DNA of 64,000 nt from Prevotella sp. tf2-5 (GCF_900115435.1 NZ_FOWK01000010.1:62001-126000); one strand, 5' to 3'; shown: positions 7,932-17,311, counted from the stretch's first letter. Numbers and translations are program-made. Notes: generated from the letters alone by a model not told the origin.

Positions 7932-8987
7932 TTGCGACTGCTTCGCTGTGCTCAGCATGCCACAGGCGGCAAGGATATCCTGTCCACGACTGGCACGGAT
8001 GGTGGTGGTGATGCCATGATGTGTCAGGTAGTCACGCAAAGCCTCCATTCGCTTCTCGTCAGACGAGGGCAGGTCGACATTTGGAATCTCATGGAAACGG
8101 ATGAGGTTAACACGACATTCCAGACCGTTCAGCAGTTTGGCGATCTCCCGTCCAAAGAGTGGTGAGTCGTTGAGTCCTCCAAAACAGATATATTCGAAGG
8201 AACAGCGGCGTTGGTGGGTGAAGTCATACTGGCGTAACAGTTCCACCGTCTCTGCGATAGGCATAGCTTTTTCGGCAGGCATCAGTTGTTGGCGTTGCTC
8301 ATGTAAGGGGGAATGCATCGAGATCGCTACATGGCAGTCACTCTCGTCAAGATAGCGTTTTAGTTTGCCACGAATGCCAACAGAACTGACCGTGATACGT
8401 TTGGGACTCCATTGGTATCCCCAGTCAGCCGTCATGATCTCGCAAGCCCGCAGGACAGCATCGAGGTTATCCATGGGCTCCCCTTGTCCCATGAACACGA
8501 TATTTGTCAGCGATTCAGCCTCAGGTAATGCATATATCTGGTTAAGTATATCCGCAGTGGTGAGGTTGCCGTGCCATCCCTGTTTCCCTGTCTGACAGAA
8601 CAGACAGTTCATTTTGCATCCCACCTGACATGATACACATATCGTGGCACGGTCGCCATCGGGGATATAGACGGTCTCAACAAATAGTTGAGTGTCGAGT
8701 GTCGAGTGTTGAGCGTCTTTTTCGCAACAAACGGGAAAGAGATATTTGACAGTCCCGTCCTTGGATCGTTGGCAGTTGATAGGTGCTAATGCTCCTACCT
8801 CATATTCTGCATTCAGACGTTCACGGTTCTGTTTCGAGAGATTCGTCATCTCATCGATGCTCTTGACATGTCTCCCATAGAGCCATTGTGCAATCTGTTT
8901 AGCTGTGAAGGCAGGCATACCCAGTCCTCCAACGATGTCCTTTAGCTCCGTTGGGGTCATTCCCAGCAATCTCTTCTTTAAAATCAT
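7929..8987 (-). CDS. rlmN: 23S rRNA (adenine-2503-C2)-methyltransferase, dual specificity
   Basis: A radical SAM enzyme that methylates C2 of A2503 in 23S rRNA and, in relatives, A37 of some tRNAs. The iron-sulfur motif CQVGCKMNCLFC (about 118-129) and the C-terminal catalytic Cys in AACGML are visible. The protein has 352 residues. A 7-bp repeat array (8688-8715) inserts about 12 residues (DAQHSTLDTQLF) just before the conserved VETVYIPDGDRAT strand. The start codon is only five bases from the promoter, so the mRNA is probably leaderless. Confidence 0.95.
   Translation of the reverse strand: MILKKRLLGMTPTELKDIVGGLGMPAFTAKQIAQWLYGRHVKSIDEMTNLSKQNRERLNAEYEVGALAPINCQRSKDGTVKYLFPVCCEKDAQHSTLDTQLFVETVYIPDGDRATICVSCQVGCKMNCLFCQTGKQGWHGNLTTADILNQIYALPEAESLTNIVFMGQGEPMDNLDAVLRACEIMTADWGYQWSPKRITVSSVGIRGKLKRYLDESDCHVAISMHSPLHEQRQQLMPAEKAMPIAETVELLRQYDFTHQRRCSFEYICFGGLNDSPLFGREIAKLLNGLECRVNLIRFHEIPNVDLPSSDEKRMEALRDYLTHHGITTTIRASRGQDILAACGMLSTAKQSQ
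8688..8715. repeat. 7-bp array inserted in frame in rlmN
   Basis: Four 7-mers (minus strand CACTCGA/CACTCAA type) encode part of the insertion DAQHSTLDTQLF, placed in a loop where RlmN homologues normally run directly into FVETVYIP. Confidence 0.8.
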
Positions 8988-8992
8988 GCGTG

Positions 8993-9000
8993 CAAAGGTA
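8993..9000 (-). promoter_or_regulatory. Promoter -7 element for rlmN (leaderless)
   Basis: TACCTTTG on the minus strand, followed by five bases (CACGC) and the ATG at 8987. The transcript probably begins at or next to the start codon. Confidence 0.65.
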
Positions 9001-9008
9001 CAACTTTT

Positions 9009-9036
9009 AATTGAGAATTAATAATTGATAATTGAT
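9009..9036. repeat. 7-bp array between divergent rlmN and fusion gene
   Basis: Four 7-mers of the type AATTGAT lie between the two divergent promoters. Confidence 0.65.
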
Positions 9037-9062
9037 TATTTTGTGGTTTAAGGAAAAAATAG

Positions 9063-9070
9063 TACCTTTG
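9063..9070 (+). promoter_or_regulatory. Promoter -7 element for the GT2/DUF4922/SpoIID gene
   Basis: TACCTTTG, 28 bases before the ATG at 9099. Confidence 0.65.
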
Positions 9071-9098
9071 TCGCTAATTTCAATCCAATGACAACGAA

Positions 9099-12000
9099 AT
9101 GAAACAAAAAATAGATTGCTTCCTTGCCTGTGAGTCGACAGAAATATTGGCAGACACCATAGCGCAGTTGCGACGAAGCACAGTTGTGAGACATATCTTT
9201 TTGTTGGTGAGTAAAGAGACAGAAGTTGAGGCTCCTCAAGACTGTACAGTACTAGTGGTGGATCAATTGCAGAGCAGTCAGTATGTGATGCAGGTTGCGG
9301 AACATGCTGTGGCAGCCTATACTTTGCTGAGCATGAAACCTACCCCTGTCACGATGGGGGCTACTGCTTTGGAGCGTATGCTCCTAGTGGCAGAGGATAC
9401 CAAGGCTGCGATGGTATATAGCGACCGTTGGCAGATGGAGGAGGGAGTCCGTAAGACGCATCCTGTCATTGACTACCAGGAAGGTGCCTTGCGTAACGAT
9501 TTCGATTTCGGCAGTCTGATGTTGGTTCGCACCTCCTTGATACACCAATATGCTACCAGTGACCATGAGCGTGATTATCACTGGGCAGGTTTTTATGATC
9601 TCCGTCTGTTTCTGAGTAGGGAAGGGACATTGTTCCACTTGAATGAATACCTTTACACAGAGGAGGAGACAGACCTCAGGGCTTCTGGTGTGAAACAGTT
9701 TGACTATGTGAATCCTGCCAATCGTGAAGTGCAGATAGAGATGGAACAGGCATGCACCGCTCATCTCCGTCAGATTGGTGCTTTGGTAGATACGAGTCAG
9801 TATCAGGAAGTGGATTTCGACGAACAGGAATTTGAGGTGGAGGCATCTGTTGTCATTCCAGTGTTCAATCGTGAGAAGACCATCAGGGATGCCGTAGAGA
9901 GTGCCCTCTCCCAGAAGACAAGTTTCAAGTATAACGTCATCGTGGTGGATAATCACTCCACAGACGGTACTGGGGAGATTCTGTCCAGTCTGTTGTCATG
10001 CCATGCCAACAAACTATATGTGATTGTCCCCGAGCGAACGGACCTCGGTATTGGTGGTTGTTGGAATGAGGCGATTAACAGTGTCTACTGCGGACGCTTT
10101 GCCGTCCAGCTAGACTCAGACGACCTCTATTCCTCTCCCAAGACCTTACAGACAGTCGTGGATGCTTTCCATAAGCAGCATGCTGCCATGATCGTTGGAT
10201 CCTATCGGATGTGTGATTTCGAGCTGAACACCTTGCCGCCAGGACTCATCGACCATAAAGAATGGACGGACGAGAACGGTCCTAATAACGCCTTGCGTAT
10301 CAATGGCTTGGGTGCGCCACGAGCTTTCTTTACCCCGTTGCTCCGACAGGTGCAATTTCCCAACACCTCTTATGGAGAGGACTATGCCCTTGGCTTGATG
10401 TTCTCCCGTTGTTATCGTATCGGCAGGATCTATACAGAACTGTATCTCTGTCGTCGGTGGGGAGGAAACTCTGATGCGGCGCTCTCCGTGGAGAAAGTCA
10501 ATGCCAATAATCTCTATAAGGACCGCTTGCGCACCATGGAGGTGAAGGCTCGCCAGCAGATGAATAAAGGAGAAAAGACACAGATGAGTCAGTCGTCATT
10601 GATGCGTTTCTTTGACAGACAGTTGAAGACGTGGGAAGAGGTTCGCCAGCGTTATCGTGACCTGACGAATGTCGAGACCCGTGAACTGGTAGGCGAGGGG
10701 ATGCCCTTGAAAGTACAGTGGAACCCCGCCCGTATCCGTTCGACAGGAGCGAAGATCGATGCCCGCTCATTGGCAGAACGCCCTTGTTTCCTTTGTGCAG
10801 AGAACCGTCCCAAGGAACAGATACACCGTGTGGTAGACGGAAAGTATGAGCTGTTAGTCAATCCATTCCCAATCCTTCCCGTTCATTTTACGTTGCCTAC
10901 GTTGAAGCACCAGCCACAGTCTATCGGTCCGATGTATGGGGAAATCCTCCGACTTCTGGAAAAGGATGCGGGACTTACTATATTGTATAATGGACCCAAG
11001 TGCGGGGCGTCAGCTCCTGATCATGCCCATTTGCAGGCTGTCAGTACGGGAATCCTACCATTACAGAAAAACTGGCAACGACTGAGCCGTCATTTGGTGG
11101 AGGTCGTGAAGAAAGAAGAGGATAGCGGTATCTGGTTTGTTGCTGACTATCCGGTTGCCGCCTTCTTGGTTCGTGGCAATTCTCAGGAAAGCCATGAGCG
11201 ACTTTTCAAGTCACTTTATGCCTGTCTGCCACAGCGTGAGGACGAGACGGAGCCGATGATGAATATCATTGCATGGCGACAAGGTGACACGATGCTGAGT
11301 GTCGTCTTGCCTCGAAGACAGCATCGCCCAGCCTGTTATACGGCAGAGGGAGAGGAACAGTATATCATCAGTCCGGGTGCCGTAGATATGGGTGGCTTGT
11401 TGATCACCCCCCGTGAGGAAGACTTCCGTAAGATAACTCCAGAGGTGGCTCACCGTATTTATCAGGAAGTATCGCTCACCTCGGAGCAGGTGCAGGAAGT
11501 GATGGATAAACTGAAGAACTATTCCTTGGAAACCCATACTACATCTGTTGCCTCTAAGCAACCCAATGTGGCAGTGGGTATTGTGAGCGGACAGAAGATA
11601 AAGTTTGCCCTTAATGCACCTTATATGGCAAAAGGAGAATTGATTGAGGGTGAGCAGACGGTGGAGTTCTCAGAAGGTGGTATTCTCTGGCGGGGAATGC
11701 AGTACCGTGAGTTGACGTTTACGCCACAGTCATCAACAGCATCATTCTCGCTTCACGATGTCACGATTGGTGTGAACTTCCATTGGGAGCGTAAGGAGAC
11801 ACAGGTGTTCCTCGGCACTCTGCGTCTGGTAGTGGAGGCAGACAAGATTACCGCCATCAACCAATTACCTGTCGAGCAATATCTCGCCAGTGTCATCAGC
11901 AGTGAGATGAAGGCGACGGCAGGACTGGAACTGTTGAAGGCACATGCCGTCATCAGTCGCTCCTGGCTCCTTGCACAGATGAGACGCAGGGAAGAGAACA

Positions 12001-12770
12001 AAGAGCATAAAGACGGTTTCTTCTCTTTTATCAAGAAAGACGATGAGATCATCCGTTGGTATGACCGTGAGGATCATACGATTTTCGATGTATGTGCAGA
12101 CGACCATTGCCAGCGTTATCAAGGTATCACTAAACAGACCAGTGACGCTGTCGAGCAAGCGTTGAAAGCTACCCGTGGCTGTATCCTCTGCTATGGTGAC
12201 GAGATATGTGACGCCCGCTTCTCCAAGTGTTGTGGCGGTGTGACGGAGGAATTCCAGTACTGTTGGGAGGATACTCCCAAGCCTTATCTGGTATCTGTAG
12301 AGGATCCCTTCTGTAATACCAACGACAAGGAGGTGCTCTCACAGGTGTTGAACGATTACGACCAGGAGACCAATGATTTCTACCGTTGGACGGTGGAATA
12401 TACTGTTGATGAGCTCTCCCGGCTTGTCAAGGAGAACCTGAAGGAAGACTTTGGCGAGATTACAGACCTTGTTCCTGTAGAGCGTGGCAAGAGTGGACGT
12501 ATCTGGAAACTGAAGATCGTGGGAACGAAGAAGACCATGACGATTGGCAAGGAACTGGAGATCCGTCGTGCTCTCAGCGAGAGTCATCTGTATAGCTCTG
12601 CCTTCGATGTGGAGAAGACACCTGCTGGTTTCCGCCTGAAAGGAAAAGGATGGGGACATGGTGTCGGACTCTGTCAGATTGGTGCTGCCGTGATGGGACA
12701 GAAAGGTTATAAATACGATGAGATATTATTGCACTACTACCGTGGTGCCGAGATCAAACGAATATATTAA
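9099..12770 (+). CDS. Three-part fusion: glycosyltransferase 2, DUF4922, SpoIID/LytB
   Basis: A single 1223-residue frame. Residues 1-245 look like a degenerate nucleotide-sugar fold. Residues about 247-490 are a full GT2 domain (VVIPVFNREKTI, VVDNHSTDGT, and LDSDD near 337). Residues about 505-800 match DUF4922, related to GalT/HIT proteins, with FLCAENRP, NPFPILPVHFTLP and CGASAPDHAHLQA (about 634-646). Residues about 880-1223 are SpoIID/LytB-like (LPVEQYLASVISSEM, ending GKGWGHGVGLCQIGA). SpoIID proteins are lytic transglycosylases acting on denuded peptidoglycan; there is no obvious signal peptide, so the site of action is unclear. The AmpG-like permease downstream points to cell-wall recycling. 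Confidence 0.9.
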   Translation: MKQKIDCFLACESTEILADTIAQLRRSTVVRHIFLLVSKETEVEAPQDCTVLVVDQLQSSQYVMQVAEHAVAAYTLLSMKPTPVTMGATALERMLLVAEDTKAAMVYSDRWQMEEGVRKTHPVIDYQEGALRNDFDFGSLMLVRTSLIHQYATSDHERDYHWAGFYDLRLFLSREGTLFHLNEYLYTEEETDLRASGVKQFDYVNPANREVQIEMEQACTAHLRQIGALVDTSQYQEVDFDEQEFEVEASVVIPVFNREKTIRDAVESALSQKTSFKYNVIVVDNHSTDGTGEILSSLLSCHANKLYVIVPERTDLGIGGCWNEAINSVYCGRFAVQLDSDDLYSSPKTLQTVVDAFHKQHAAMIVGSYRMCDFELNTLPPGLIDHKEWTDENGPNNALRINGLGAPRAFFTPLLRQVQFPNTSYGEDYALGLMFSRCYRIGRIYTELYLCRRWGGNSDAALSVEKVNANNLYKDRLRTMEVKARQQMNKGEKTQMSQSSLMRFFDRQLKTWEEVRQRYRDLTNVETRELVGEGMPLKVQWNPARIRSTGAKIDARSLAERPCFLCAENRPKEQIHRVVDGKYELLVNPFPILPVHFTLPTLKHQPQSIGPMYGEILRLLEKDAGLTILYNGPKCGASAPDHAHLQAVSTGILPLQKNWQRLSRHLVEVVKKEEDSGIWFVADYPVAAFLVRGNSQESHERLFKSLYACLPQREDETEPMMNIIAWRQGDTMLSVVLPRRQHRPACYTAEGEEQYIISPGAVDMGGLLITPREEDFRKITPEVAHRIYQEVSLTSEQVQEVMDKLKNYSLETHTTSVASKQPNVAVGIVSGQKIKFALNAPYMAKGELIEGEQTVEFSEGGILWRGMQYRELTFTPQSSTASFSLHDVTIGVNFHWERKETQVFLGTLRLVVEADKITAINQLPVEQYLASVISSEMKATAGLELLKAHAVISRSWLLAQMRRREENKEHKDGFFSFIKKDDEIIRWYDREDHTIFDVCADDHCQRYQGITKQTSDAVEQALKATRGCILCYGDEICDARFSKCCGGVTEEFQYCWEDTPKPYLVSVEDPFCNTNDKEVLSQVLNDYDQETNDFYRWTVEYTVDELSRLVKENLKEDFGEITDLVPVERGKSGRIWKLKIVGTKKTMTIGKELEIRRALSESHLYSSAFDVEKTPAGFRLKGKGWGHGVGLCQIGAAVMGQKGYKYDEILLHYYRGAEIKRIY

Positions 12771-12783
12771 TCATCAAATATCA

Positions 12784-14094
12784 ATGAACGATAATCAAAA
12801 TTCAAAAGTAACAAACCCCTGGTCGTGGATTCCGACCCTTTATATTGCTGAGGGGTTGCCTAATGTGGTAGTGATGACCGTTGCAGTGGTCATGTATATG
12901 CAATTAGGACTGACAGACACAGACATCGCCCTCTATACGGGATGGCTGGGACTGCCGTGGGTCATTAAACCATTATGGAGCCCGTTCGTCGACCTCTATC
13001 GTACGAAGCGATGGTGGGTACTCGCCATGCAGTTGCTGTTAGGCTCGTCACTGGCAGGTGTCGCCTTCACGCTCAACACCCCGTTCTGGTTTCAGGGCAC
13101 GATGGCATGTTTCTTCCTGATGGCATTCTCCAGTGCCACGCATGACATTGCCGCCGACGGTTATTATATGCTGGAGCTGGACGACCATCAGCAGGTGTGG
13201 TTTGTGGGTATCCGCAACACATTCTACCGCTTGGCAGTTATCTTCGGTAATGGTGTGTTGATACCAGTGGCAGGAATCTTGCAGGTGGTGACCCGTTATC
13301 AGATGTCCTATACCTGGTGTCTGGTGTTCTACGGTCTGGCAGCACTGTTTATCGCCATCTGGCTATACCATGCTTATATTATGCCGAGAGCGAAAGCGGA
13401 TGCTCCCCGTCGGACGAATGCCCGTGAGGTGGCAAACGGTGTGGTGACAGCCTTTAAGACATTCTTCCAGAAGTTGCCGCCACGTGAGATGCTCTTCGCT
13501 ATGCTTTTCTTGTTGTTCTACCGTTTCCCGGAGGCATTGCTTACAAAGATGAGTGTGACCTTCCTCATGCGACCAAACTCTGCGGGAGGACTGGGATTGT
13601 CACCACAGGAGTTTGGACTGGCAAGTGGTACCGTGGGTGTCATCGGTCTGACCCTTGGAGGTATCTTAGGTGGAATGCTGGCAGGCCGTGACGGTTTCAA
13701 GCGTTGGCTGTGGCCGATGGTATGTGCCATCACACTGCCTGATATCGTGTATGTCTATATGAGTTATGCCATGCCCGACAACCTCTTTGTCATCAGCAGT
13801 TGTCTGTTTGTGGAACAGCTGGGCTATGGTATCGGTTTTACGGCATTGACACTCTACATGCTTTATTTCAGCAAGGGTAATTTCCAAACTTCACACTATG
13901 CCTTCTGCACCGCTATCTCCTATCTGGGTCTGATGCTGCCGGGTATGTTGTCTGGATGGATGAAGGATATACTGGGTTATCGCACTTTCTTCATCGTGGT
14001 CATGGCATTATGTGCCATCACCTTCGCTGTGACGGCATTTATCAAGGTCGACCCCGAGTTTGGTAAAAAGAAATCAGAAGATGCTGCGGAATAA
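12784..14094 (+). CDS. MFS transporter, AmpG-like (muropeptide uptake)
   Basis: A 436-residue protein with about twelve hydrophobic segments. The start is MNDNQNS at 12784, 13 bp after the fusion gene. AmpG-type features include WIPTLYIAEGLPNVVV, the loop GLPWVIKPLWSPFVD after helix 2, SATHDIAADGYYM, and GFTALTLYMLYFSKG. AmpG relatives import anhydro-muropeptides released from peptidoglycan. Pairing with a SpoIID/DUF4922 protein supports that role; the substrate itself is inferred. Confidence 0.88.
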   Translation: MNDNQNSKVTNPWSWIPTLYIAEGLPNVVVMTVAVVMYMQLGLTDTDIALYTGWLGLPWVIKPLWSPFVDLYRTKRWWVLAMQLLLGSSLAGVAFTLNTPFWFQGTMACFFLMAFSSATHDIAADGYYMLELDDHQQVWFVGIRNTFYRLAVIFGNGVLIPVAGILQVVTRYQMSYTWCLVFYGLAALFIAIWLYHAYIMPRAKADAPRRTNAREVANGVVTAFKTFFQKLPPREMLFAMLFLLFYRFPEALLTKMSVTFLMRPNSAGGLGLSPQEFGLASGTVGVIGLTLGGILGGMLAGRDGFKRWLWPMVCAITLPDIVYVYMSYAMPDNLFVISSCLFVEQLGYGIGFTALTLYMLYFSKGNFQTSHYAFCTAISYLGLMLPGMLSGWMKDILGYRTFFIVVMALCAITFAVTAFIKVDPEFGKKKSEDAAE

Positions 14095-14113
14095 GTAAAA
14101 ACAAGTAATAAAC

Positions 14114-14150
14114 AAGAACGGCAGGGTTTCACAACCGTGCCGTTCTTTAT
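14114..14150 (+). terminator. Terminator after the AmpG-like gene
   Basis: AAGAACGGCA pairs perfectly with TGCCGTTCTT (14138-14147) around a 14-base loop, followed by TAT. Confidence 0.8.
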
Positions 14151-14389
14151 TCTAAATGATAGTATTAATAATGGAAAAGAAATTTATGTATCTTATATAT
14201 TAGTATTTTGTCTTCAAAAGTGGTCATTTCCGTTTTGATGATGTAAAGATACTTCATATTTTTGAATCCACCATGTTTTTTCTTGACAAAATGCAAGGTT
14301 TATGTTATTAAACATCTATTTTGCCTATAAATAGGGTATTCCCTACACATTATTAGGTATTTCATCTTGCATATATGGGATATTTTCCT
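14151..14389 (+). other. AT-rich intergenic stretch
   Basis: Between the AmpG terminator and the next promoter no gene is visible. A short dyad TAGGG-TATT-CCCTA at 14332-14345 lies about 45 bp before the -7 element and could be an operator, but nothing else supports this. Confidence 0.3.
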
Positions 14390-14397
14390 TACCTTTG
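14390..14397 (+). promoter_or_regulatory. Promoter -7 element for the lipoprotein gene
   Basis: TACCTTTG, 26 bases before the ATG at 14424. Confidence 0.65.
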
Positions 14398-14423
14398 CAA
14401 CAGAAACTTTAAAACGCAGAGAT

Positions 14424-14954
14424 ATGAGGAAAATTTATACCAACACGATGATGGTGCTCATGCTGGCACTGACCATGATGACATTCACGAGTTGTGACAA
14501 AGATGCTATGGAAGCAGGTACACTTAACGGAGGGTGGACAGGATATATAGATACCTATTATTATGACCGATGGGGTATCTCAGGGAGTACTTTTCGTACA
14601 ACGATGTATTTTGATCGAATAGATCGTTATGATGGTACTGGTTATGAAGTTGACTATGACACAAATAGTCCGTATAGGGATTATTACTATTGTCCGTTCG
14701 ATTGGGAGATTTATAATGGTGTTATCCGCATTAGTTATGATGATAGTTGGAATGATGTGTTAATCTATGACTACCATCTAGACTATGAATACTTTGAAGG
14801 TTATATGGATGATGGGGTAAGTGCCAACCGTATACATTTTACTTTGTGGTATGACAAATCCTTTAACTGGGGTAGATATTGGAATATGCGGTCTGTTACA
14901 GATTCCAATGGCGTAAGGGCAAGTGGCAAATTTGCTAAGAGTAAGGAAAAATAA
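14424..14954 (+). CDS. Tyr/Asp-rich lipoprotein of unknown function
   Basis: 176 residues starting at MRKIYTN (14424); a longer frame would begin before the promoter. The lipobox is FTSC (Cys about 24). The mature part is unusually rich in Tyr, Asp and Trp (WTGYIDTYYYDRWG, YRDYYYCPFDWEIY, DYHLDYEYFEGYMDD) and looks like a single beta-rich domain of the lipocalin-like size class. No family is recognised. It is a monocistronic gene with its own promoter and terminator. Confidence 0.8.
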   Translation: MRKIYTNTMMVLMLALTMMTFTSCDKDAMEAGTLNGGWTGYIDTYYYDRWGISGSTFRTTMYFDRIDRYDGTGYEVDYDTNSPYRDYYYCPFDWEIYNGVIRISYDDSWNDVLIYDYHLDYEYFEGYMDDGVSANRIHFTLWYDKSFNWGRYWNMRSVTDSNGVRASGKFAKSKEK

Positions 14955-14956
14955 AG

Positions 14957-14984
14957 AAAAGAGAGCTTCATAGCTCTCTTTTTT
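14957..14984. terminator. Terminator shared by the lipoprotein gene and cysE
   Basis: AGAGAGCT pairs with AGCTCTCT around TCAT. A-rich and T-rich flanks make it usable on both strands; the genes on either side converge. Confidence 0.8.
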
Positions 14985-14988
14985 GTTG

Positions 14989-15906
14989 TTAAATTCCCAA
15001 TCCTCCGTCGAAGGAGCCTTCCACGGCTTTCGACTGTTGGATGCGGGAGTAGGGTGGTACGTTGTGGGTGACCCAGATGTTACCACCTATCACGCTGTCA
15101 TGACCGATGGTGATACGTCCGAGGATAGAGGCGTTGGAGTAGACCGTCACGTTATCCTCGATAATCGGGTGACGAGGAACATTCAGCATATTGCCGTTCT
15201 CATCGTATTTGAAACTCTTGGCACCAAGTGTCACACCTTGGTAGAGTGTCACGTGGTTGCCGATAATACAAGTCTCACCAATCACCACACCCGTGCCGTG
15301 GTCGATGGCGAAATACTCTCCGATGGTGGCACCCGGATGGATGTCGATACCCGTCTTGGAGTGTGCCAGCTCTGTGATGATACGGGGGATGACAGGTACC
15401 TGCAACTCATGCAGTTTATGAGCGATGCGATAGTGCGTCATCGCATTCATCACGGGATAGCAGAAAATCACCTCCCCATAGTTGGGGGCGGCAGGGTCGT
15501 TGTCGAACATCGCCTGTACATCGGTATAGAGCAACCGCTTGATCTCCGGCAACTCATCGATAAACACAGTGGCGAGTCTCGCAGCCTCTTGGTATACCTT
15601 CTCCTTGGTGGTGATCTCCTCACAGTCCTCACAGAACTGTAGTCCGTGGGCTATCTGCTTCACCAGCAACCCGTACAGCTCCTCCATGTGTACACCGATA
15701 TAGTAGGAGCGGACGGTCTCGTCGGGTTGGCGTTTGTTGAAATAGTCGGGGAAGATGATACTCTTCACCAGCGTCACAATCTGCTTCACCTGCTCCACAG
15801 AGGGCAGCGGAGCCTCTATGGCGGGCATCATCTTCACTTCCTGCTCTGTGAGCTTCGACAACTGCGCGACGTTCTTCAGCAGTATCTCGTTTGTCTTATT
15901 GTCCAT
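14989..15906 (-). CDS. cysE: Serine O-acetyltransferase
   Basis: Makes O-acetylserine from serine and acetyl-CoA, the first step of cysteine synthesis. The 305-residue protein (start MDNKTNE at 15906, 22 bases after the promoter) has an N-terminal helical region. A left-handed beta-helix follows from about residue 190: GIDIHPGATIGEYFAIDHGTG, VVIGETCIIGNHVTLYQGVTLGA, then NVTVYSNASILG. The catalytic His region in IDHGTG is present. This is the long Bacteroidales form rather than the short EpsC type. Confidence 0.93.
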   Translation of the reverse strand: MDNKTNEILLKNVAQLSKLTEQEVKMMPAIEAPLPSVEQVKQIVTLVKSIIFPDYFNKRQPDETVRSYYIGVHMEELYGLLVKQIAHGLQFCEDCEEITTKEKVYQEAARLATVFIDELPEIKRLLYTDVQAMFDNDPAAPNYGEVIFCYPVMNAMTHYRIAHKLHELQVPVIPRIITELAHSKTGIDIHPGATIGEYFAIDHGTGVVIGETCIIGNHVTLYQGVTLGAKSFKYDENGNMLNVPRHPIIEDNVTVYSNASILGRITIGHDSVIGGNIWVTHNVPPYSRIQQSKAVEGSFDGGLGI

Positions 15907-15928
15907 TGTCTTAATCTGTTTGTGGGGG

Positions 15929-15936
15929 CAAAGGTA
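15929..15936 (-). promoter_or_regulatory. Promoter -7 element for cysE
   Basis: TACCTTTG on the minus strand; 22 bases separate it from the ATG at 15906. Confidence 0.6.
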
Positions 15937-15995
15937 GTGCAAAATGAACGAAAAAGCAAATTTATTTGCATTTTTCTGAGATACGGCCTGCATTG

Positions 15996-17225
15996 CTATT
16001 TCCTGACATGCTTCTTCAGCTTGCCAATGGCATGTTCCAGACTCTCCGTCGGTTCGATGATGTTATAGTCTGCCCAGAAGTCGGGGTCGTCGAAATACTC
16101 CACCTTGTCGTAGAAGCGTTCCCGGATACCAAACGAGTTACGACCTTTGGGTCGCTTCACACCATCACCCTGTTGCTGACGGTCGGTCACCACCATCTCA
16201 CTGACAGTGGTGAAGGGAGAGGCAAACAACCGTTTCTTCCAGTCACAGTTGAAACGCATCTCATTACGGACATAGCTCATATGTGTAACCCCTTGTGCAT
16301 CCGTCTCATAGACGATTGTCACACTCAGTTCCTTGGGACGGAAACGGAGTCCGAAGGGTTTATGTACCAACATATAGTCAGAGGCACTGCGCCAGTCTCT
16401 TGTATCCAGTTGCAGTTCCGCACGGGTAAATGCCAGTGTCTCCTGGTCAATATAGAGTTTTCCGTACATCAGCGGATAGAGTGAAGCCCCAACGGGTTCC
16501 ATGCTCACCACAAACTGCAGGCGGTCGTCGATGATGGCAGGCATCTCCATGGAGAAAGCATATTTGTAGAACTCCTCCTCTTTGAGCAGATAGTCAGGGT
16601 TCTTCGCCACATCGACCATCAGCGGCATCACAGGACCGCCCTGTATCTTCACCCCCAGTGTGTCCTTCGCCTTCATACTCATCAACCGCCGCCCTTTCAG
16701 GATGGCAACGGCATCACGCTCAGGACCACGGTTATAGCCGCTCTTGTACATATCCGCCACAGCCTCTGCCACAGCGATGAAACGAGAGCCGCGACGTGCC
16801 GTCTCACGATAGAAGCAACGTACCAGTTCGGGATGGTCAGGATAATTCTTCTCGATACGACTCATGGCAGCCTTCACGATCTCCATAGGGTCGTTGCGGG
16901 TAATTACCACTTCATGGAGCCCCACCACATTGGCGGTCATCATGATCCGCACGTTCTGGGTGCCCTCCTTCAACTGGTGGCGACGTGTCTTGTAGCCGAT
17001 ATGACTCAGTTGCAGGTATTGCGGCGTCTGCTTGGTCTTCAGCACAAAATAGCCCTCGTCATTGGTGACGGTATGTGCCTTGCCACCCTCTGCCGAGACA
17101 CTCACATGACTTAGTGCCCGTCCCGTCTGGCGGTCGGTCACCACTCCACTTACCACTGACTGCGCCCATGCGGTCAGTATTGCTGTCAACAGCATTGCCG
17201 TCATGAATAGTCTTTTTGTAGTCAT
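15996..17225 (-). CDS. Secreted carboxypeptidase-regulatory-like (CarboxypepD_reg) domain protein
   Basis: 409 residues from MTTKRLF (17225). A signal peptide ends near AWAQ. Residues about 22-105 form the beta-sandwich seen at the N-terminus of TonB-dependent proteins (VVSGVVTDRQTGRALSHVSVSAEGG, DEGYFVLKT, LQLSHIGYKTRRHQL). The remainder (ITRNDPMEIVKAAMSRIEKNYPDHPELVRCFYRE) resembles the DUF5686-like part of Bacteroidetes surface proteins but lacks any beta-barrel. It is probably periplasmic or outer-membrane associated. The function is unknown. Confidence 0.82.
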   Translation of the reverse strand: MTTKRLFMTAMLLTAILTAWAQSVVSGVVTDRQTGRALSHVSVSAEGGKAHTVTNDEGYFVLKTKQTPQYLQLSHIGYKTRRHQLKEGTQNVRIMMTANVVGLHEVVITRNDPMEIVKAAMSRIEKNYPDHPELVRCFYRETARRGSRFIAVAEAVADMYKSGYNRGPERDAVAILKGRRLMSMKAKDTLGVKIQGGPVMPLMVDVAKNPDYLLKEEEFYKYAFSMEMPAIIDDRLQFVVSMEPVGASLYPLMYGKLYIDQETLAFTRAELQLDTRDWRSASDYMLVHKPFGLRFRPKELSVTIVYETDAQGVTHMSYVRNEMRFNCDWKKRLFASPFTTVSEMVVTDRQQQGDGVKRPKGRNSFGIRERFYDKVEYFDDPDFWADYNIIEPTESLEHAIGKLKKHVRK

Positions 17226-17248
17226 CGTCTTGCTTCGTTTTGTTGGGA

Positions 17249-17256
17249 CAAAGATA
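17249..17256 (-). promoter_or_regulatory. Promoter -7 element for the CarboxypepD_reg gene
   Basis: TATCTTTG on the minus strand, 23 bases before the ATG at 17225. Confidence 0.6.
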
Positions 17257-17311
17257 CGAATAAGTAACAAGAAAACCAAATGTTTTTCTTGTTTATTTGA
17301 AATAATAGTTG

